Positions 60,991 through 64,000 of a DNA stretch of 64,000 nucleotides are shown here, one piece after another; positions within the stretch are counted from its first letter, which is position 1; every line of letters begins with the position of its first letter. Made by a program: the position numbers and the translations under genes. The DNA comes from Aureibaculum luteum (GTDB lineage: Bacteria > Bacteroidota > Bacteroidia > Flavobacteriales > Flavobacteriaceae). The notes below the pieces were generated by a model, which was not told the DNA's origin, searched no databases, and saw only the letters and a list, made by a program, of their open reading frames with translations. The stretch covers positions 104,536 through 168,535 of the forward strand of contig NZ_QRGD01000009.1 in NCBI RefSeq assembly GCF_003449015.1. The letters are read 5' to 3'.

Positions 60991-61713
60991 ATGATTAAAA
61001 ATAAAAATGTAATTAAAGTAATGGTATTAGGTGTCTTATTCATCATATTTACCGTAGTTCAAGGTTGTGATAAGAAAAAGGATAATCACAAAAAAGCTAA
61101 TGATCAAATAGCCAAGCTTTCTCTTGAAGAAGAAGTTATAGAACCACATATTCACAAAGAAGAAATAGAACCGCATACGCATAGTCATTCACCTCAATCA
61201 GATCCCGGCAAAAGAATATTAAAACCAGAAGATGTAAAAGGATTGTGGGTGTTTCCTGAAAGTAAAGACAAATTAGGTTCTGGAGGATTGCTTCAAATTT
61301 ATATGGATGCTGAAAGTCACCCTCAAGCTTCTTCAGGTTTTGCTAAATATGAGTTGGGAGTGGGGGGAGCTCTACCTGAACACAAACATAATAAAACAGA
61401 AGAGATTGCTTATTTTCTTTCAGGAAAGGGGATTGTTATAAGTTACGAGAACAATAAGAAGATAGAGACTGTTGTTGAAGAAGGATATGTATGGTATACA
61501 GCACCAGGGGAATGGCATTCGTTTAAAAATACAGGAGATGTACCTTTAAAATTGGTGTTCGCTACGATACCAAATGCCAAACATGGCTTATTGAATTTCT
61601 TTAAAAAAGTAAGTGCAGAACCTGGGAAACAGGCTACTGCATTAAGTGCGGAAGCGTTTGCAAAACTTGCAACAGAAAATGACATGATCTTAAAGCCTGC
61701 AAAAATTGAGTAG
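60991..61713 (+). CDS. Cupin-domain lipoprotein with a histidine-rich linker
   Basis: 240 residues from the ATG at 60991; the upstream frame from 60943 would hide the signal. Lipobox TVVQGCDKKK near residue 26. A linker with EPHIHKEEIEPHTHSHS (about 48-64) may bind metal. Then one cupin domain: GGALPEHKHNKTEEIAYFLSG near residue 130 carries HxH and Glu of motif 1, and PGEWHSFKNTGDVPLKLVF near residue 174 is motif 2. Role unknown. It lies 160 bp before an AraC regulator and an acyl-CoA dehydrogenase-like gene on the same strand. Confidence 0.85.
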   Translation: MIKNKNVIKVMVLGVLFIIFTVVQGCDKKKDNHKKANDQIAKLSLEEEVIEPHIHKEEIEPHTHSHSPQSDPGKRILKPEDVKGLWVFPESKDKLGSGGLLQIYMDAESHPQASSGFAKYELGVGGALPEHKHNKTEEIAYFLSGKGIVISYENNKKIETVVEEGYVWYTAPGEWHSFKNTGDVPLKLVFATIPNAKHGLLNFFKKVSAEPGKQATALSAEAFAKLATENDMILKPAKIE

Positions 61714-61874
61714 CATTTTATTTTTCTTTGTGTTTTGGTTGCGTAACGCATTTCATTGAGTTGGGATCAATTTTACAGTGCGTAAAAAATAAATTTAACC
61801 TATGATATATAATTCTTATAAGTTGATTCCTCTAGAAAATTGTAATTTTAAGGTATAAACCTCATTTAAAAATT

Positions 61875-62741
61875 ATGGGAAACGGTTACGATATAGCAAA
61901 AAACAATCCTACATTCAAGAAAATTGAAGTGTCATCTCTTATGTTTTCGGAATATCGATGTATGGAGGAAAAATCGATTTTCACGGCATGGTCTCATTTA
62001 AACTACTTTATTTATGTATTAGAGGGTAAAAAGAAATGGCGAACATTAGAACATAGCTATATGGCTCATGCCAATGAGGTGCTTTTTGTAAAAAAAGGAG
62101 CTAACATTATTCATAAGTTTTTTGATTCAGATTTTTGTGCCATGGTTATCTTTATTCCTGATGCGTATATAAAAGATTTTATTTCACAAAAACCAGAAAT
62201 AGGAAGCAGTTTTAAAAAAAATATACCAAGTGATAGTGTAATTCCACTAAAATTAGATAGGATATTAACCACCTATTTTGCTTCTTTGTTAGCCTGCTTT
62301 TTTAATGAGGAAAAGCCTTCAAAATATTTGATGGAAATTAAGTTTCAGGAATTATTGGTCAACATGTTATCACTCTCTTCCAATCCTAAAATTGGGAGTT
62401 ATTTTAAGCAGATCTCACAACCTGTAAAACCATCTATTAAAAATATAATGGAGGCTAATTTTATTTATAATCTATCTCTAGAAGAATTTGCAAGACTAAC
62501 ACATCGAAGTTTAAGTACCTTTAACCGTGATTTTTATAGTACCTACGAAACATCACCAGGAAAATGGCTTACCAAAAAAAGAGTCTCCCATGCTAAAAAA
62601 TTATTAGAGAATACGCAGCAAAAAATATATGAAGTGGCTTTTGATTGTGGTTTTGAAAGTCCGGCACATTTTGCAAGAGTTTTCAAGAATGAAAATGGGA
62701 TAACTCCTTTAAAATTTCAAAAAGCACAGCTGTCCGTTTAA
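61875..62741 (+). CDS. AraC-family transcriptional regulator
   Basis: 288 residues. N-terminal cupin-like sensor (AWSHLNYFIYVLEGKKKWRT, AHANEVLFVKKGANIIHKF) and two helix-turn-helix motifs at about 190-285: NLSLEEFARLTHRSLSTFNRDF and KIYEVAFDCGFESPAHFARVFK. It is transcribed with the following acyl-CoA dehydrogenase-like gene (32 bp apart). A site with a 21-bp period in front of the cupin gene is a candidate target. Confidence 0.9.
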   Translation: MGNGYDIAKNNPTFKKIEVSSLMFSEYRCMEEKSIFTAWSHLNYFIYVLEGKKKWRTLEHSYMAHANEVLFVKKGANIIHKFFDSDFCAMVIFIPDAYIKDFISQKPEIGSSFKKNIPSDSVIPLKLDRILTTYFASLLACFFNEEKPSKYLMEIKFQELLVNMLSLSSNPKIGSYFKQISQPVKPSIKNIMEANFIYNLSLEEFARLTHRSLSTFNRDFYSTYETSPGKWLTKKRVSHAKKLLENTQQKIYEVAFDCGFESPAHFARVFKNENGITPLKFQKAQLSV

Positions 62742-62773
62742 TAACAGTTTAAAAATATATTCAACTTCTAATT

Positions 62774-63910
62774 ATGGATATTCAAACAAATAAGGAAACA
62801 AAATCTTCCTCAAAAAAATGGTTGCATCTTATAGATGAGCTAGGAGAACAATTGGCAACAAACGGAATTACTCATGACCATAACGATAGCTTTGTAGTTG
62901 ATAATTATCAATTATTAAAAAAAAATGGATATTTAAAAGCGATGATTCCAAAACCATTGGGTGGTGGTGGCGTTTCCTTCAAGGATATGTGTGAAATATT
63001 GATAAAAATTGCACATTATTGTCCATCTACGGCATTGGCACTTTCTATGCATCAGCATCTTCTTGCAGCTAGTATATGGAAGTATATACATCAGGGTACG
63101 GGAGCAGAATTTTTAAAAGAGGTAGTTGAAAAAAATCTAGTATTGGTTAGTACGGGTGCACGTGATTGGTTAGACTCTAATGGAAGCATGACAAAAACAG
63201 CTGGAGGTTATTTGGTTTCTGCAAAAAAACAATTTGCCAGTCAATCTGCGATAGGAGATGTTTTAGTGACTAGCATGCCTTATAATGACCCAAAAGAGGG
63301 TTGGCAAGTGCTACATTTTTCAGTGCCCATGAACTCTGATGGGATACAATTATTAGAGGATTGGCATACATTGGGGATGCGTGGTACAGGTTCACAAACA
63401 GTAACTCTTAAAAATGTGCTAGTTTCAGACAATTCTATCGTAATGAAAAGAGCAAAAGGTGAATTTCCTATGTTTTGGAATGTAGTTCTAACAGTTGCAT
63501 TGCCTTTAATTATGGCTCCTTATATAGGAATTGCTGAGAAAGCGATGAAGATTACACTAGAAAAGTTAAAAGTAAAACAACATAAACTACCCCATATTAC
63601 CTTTTTACTTGGCGAAATGTACAATAGCCTTACATTGGCCCAAGTGGTTTATAAAGACATGATTGCAATAGCTAACAATTTAGATTTTCAGCCTGACGAT
63701 AGTATAGGTATCCAAATATTGGCTAGAAAGACGTTGGTTGCTAAGGCATGTAAGGAAACTGTCAATAAAGCCATGGAAACAGTAGGTGGACAAAGTTTTT
63801 ACCGAATATTTGAACTTGAACGACTCTTCCGAGATGTACAAGCGGTAGGCTTTCATACATTGCCCGAAAAGCAACAGCAGCATTTTACAGGAGAATTTTT
63901 ATTAGAATAA
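62774..63910 (+). CDS. Acyl-CoA dehydrogenase-superfamily flavoprotein
   Basis: 378 residues. The N-terminal helices, LKAMIPKPLGGGGVSFKDM near residue 55, the middle beta domain (DWHTLGMRGTGSQTVTLKN near residue 197) and the C-terminal helices (METVGGQSFYRIFELERLFRDVQAVGFH near residue 336) fit the superfamily. The end HFTGEFLLE and the lack of the usual catalytic Glu context suggest a DszC/HpaB-like flavin-dependent monooxygenase branch rather than beta-oxidation. Substrate unknown. Co-directional with the AraC gene upstream; the last 90 bp of the window hold no gene. Confidence 0.82.
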   Translation: MDIQTNKETKSSSKKWLHLIDELGEQLATNGITHDHNDSFVVDNYQLLKKNGYLKAMIPKPLGGGGVSFKDMCEILIKIAHYCPSTALALSMHQHLLAASIWKYIHQGTGAEFLKEVVEKNLVLVSTGARDWLDSNGSMTKTAGGYLVSAKKQFASQSAIGDVLVTSMPYNDPKEGWQVLHFSVPMNSDGIQLLEDWHTLGMRGTGSQTVTLKNVLVSDNSIVMKRAKGEFPMFWNVVLTVALPLIMAPYIGIAEKAMKITLEKLKVKQHKLPHITFLLGEMYNSLTLAQVVYKDMIAIANNLDFQPDDSIGIQILARKTLVAKACKETVNKAMETVGGQSFYRIFELERLFRDVQAVGFHTLPEKQQQHFTGEFLLE

Positions 63911-64000
63911 CAAAATTACAGCCAACGTCAGACTGTCTAATAACTTCTAACATTTTCTTTTAAAAGAATCATATTGGTTTTATAACTTTTTTGTATCTTC

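Overview
The window is a stretch of chromosome from a low-GC member of the Bacteroidota, most likely family Flavobacteriaceae. The evidence is the content: a type IX secretion C-terminal sorting domain, DUF349, DUF6090, DUF6249, DUF3857 and YARHG families, the pyrR-pyrB-ribonuclease Z neighbourhood and the ddl-PASTA-rluD neighbourhood. Promoters repeatedly carry the Bacteroidota -7 element TAxxTTTG. I see no rRNA, tRNA, CRISPR array, prophage or insertion sequence.

Layout. 1-3183: leftward operon pyrR-pyrB-STAS-like-mini T9SS protein-ribonuclease Z. 3308-10532: a TPR protein, then a leftward GT2/LAB_N/GT39 glycosylation operon divergent from two tandem DUF368 (PopT-type undecaprenyl phosphate translocase) genes and aroE. 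10665-21835: housekeeping and envelope genes (DUF349, DUF6090, a FabH-like synthase, an outer-membrane barrel, htpG, a FUSC transporter, an ECF sigma factor with a membrane partner, DUF6249, a VanX-like dipeptidase). 22082-31844: a protein with kinase-fold landmarks, S1/P1 nuclease, an SPFH operon with several very small genes, M14 peptidase, DUF819, a DUF4369 lipoprotein. 31885-36945: AIM24 protein flanked by degenerate hairpin repeats, ddl, PASTA, rluD, a hotdog thioesterase and a CAT-like acyltransferase.

36947-51511 is the most unusual part: about 14 kb of leftward genes, mostly lipoproteins, secreted proteins and membrane proteins of unknown function, with no recognisable housekeeping gene. 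Four of its transcription units share one promoter architecture: two half-sites 21 bp apart, with the proximal one exactly 36 bp from a TAxxTTTG -7 element. This predicts one dedicated activator, perhaps of the LytTR type, which is not encoded in the window. Two genes of one of these operons are interrupted by single in-frame stop codons, so part of the locus appears to be decaying.

51857-63910: aldehyde dehydrogenase plus DUF779 divergent from an AraC regulator, with a 21-bp direct repeat between them; small envelope and metabolic genes (polysaccharide deacetylase, haloacid dehalogenase, VOC protein); an isolated alginate-lyase-like gene; and a cupin lipoprotein / AraC / acyl-CoA dehydrogenase-like group whose first promoter also carries a 21-bp direct repeat. 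Coordinates of starts were moved inward from the longest open frame wherever a signal peptide, family N-terminus, promoter or neighbouring stop codon argued for it.
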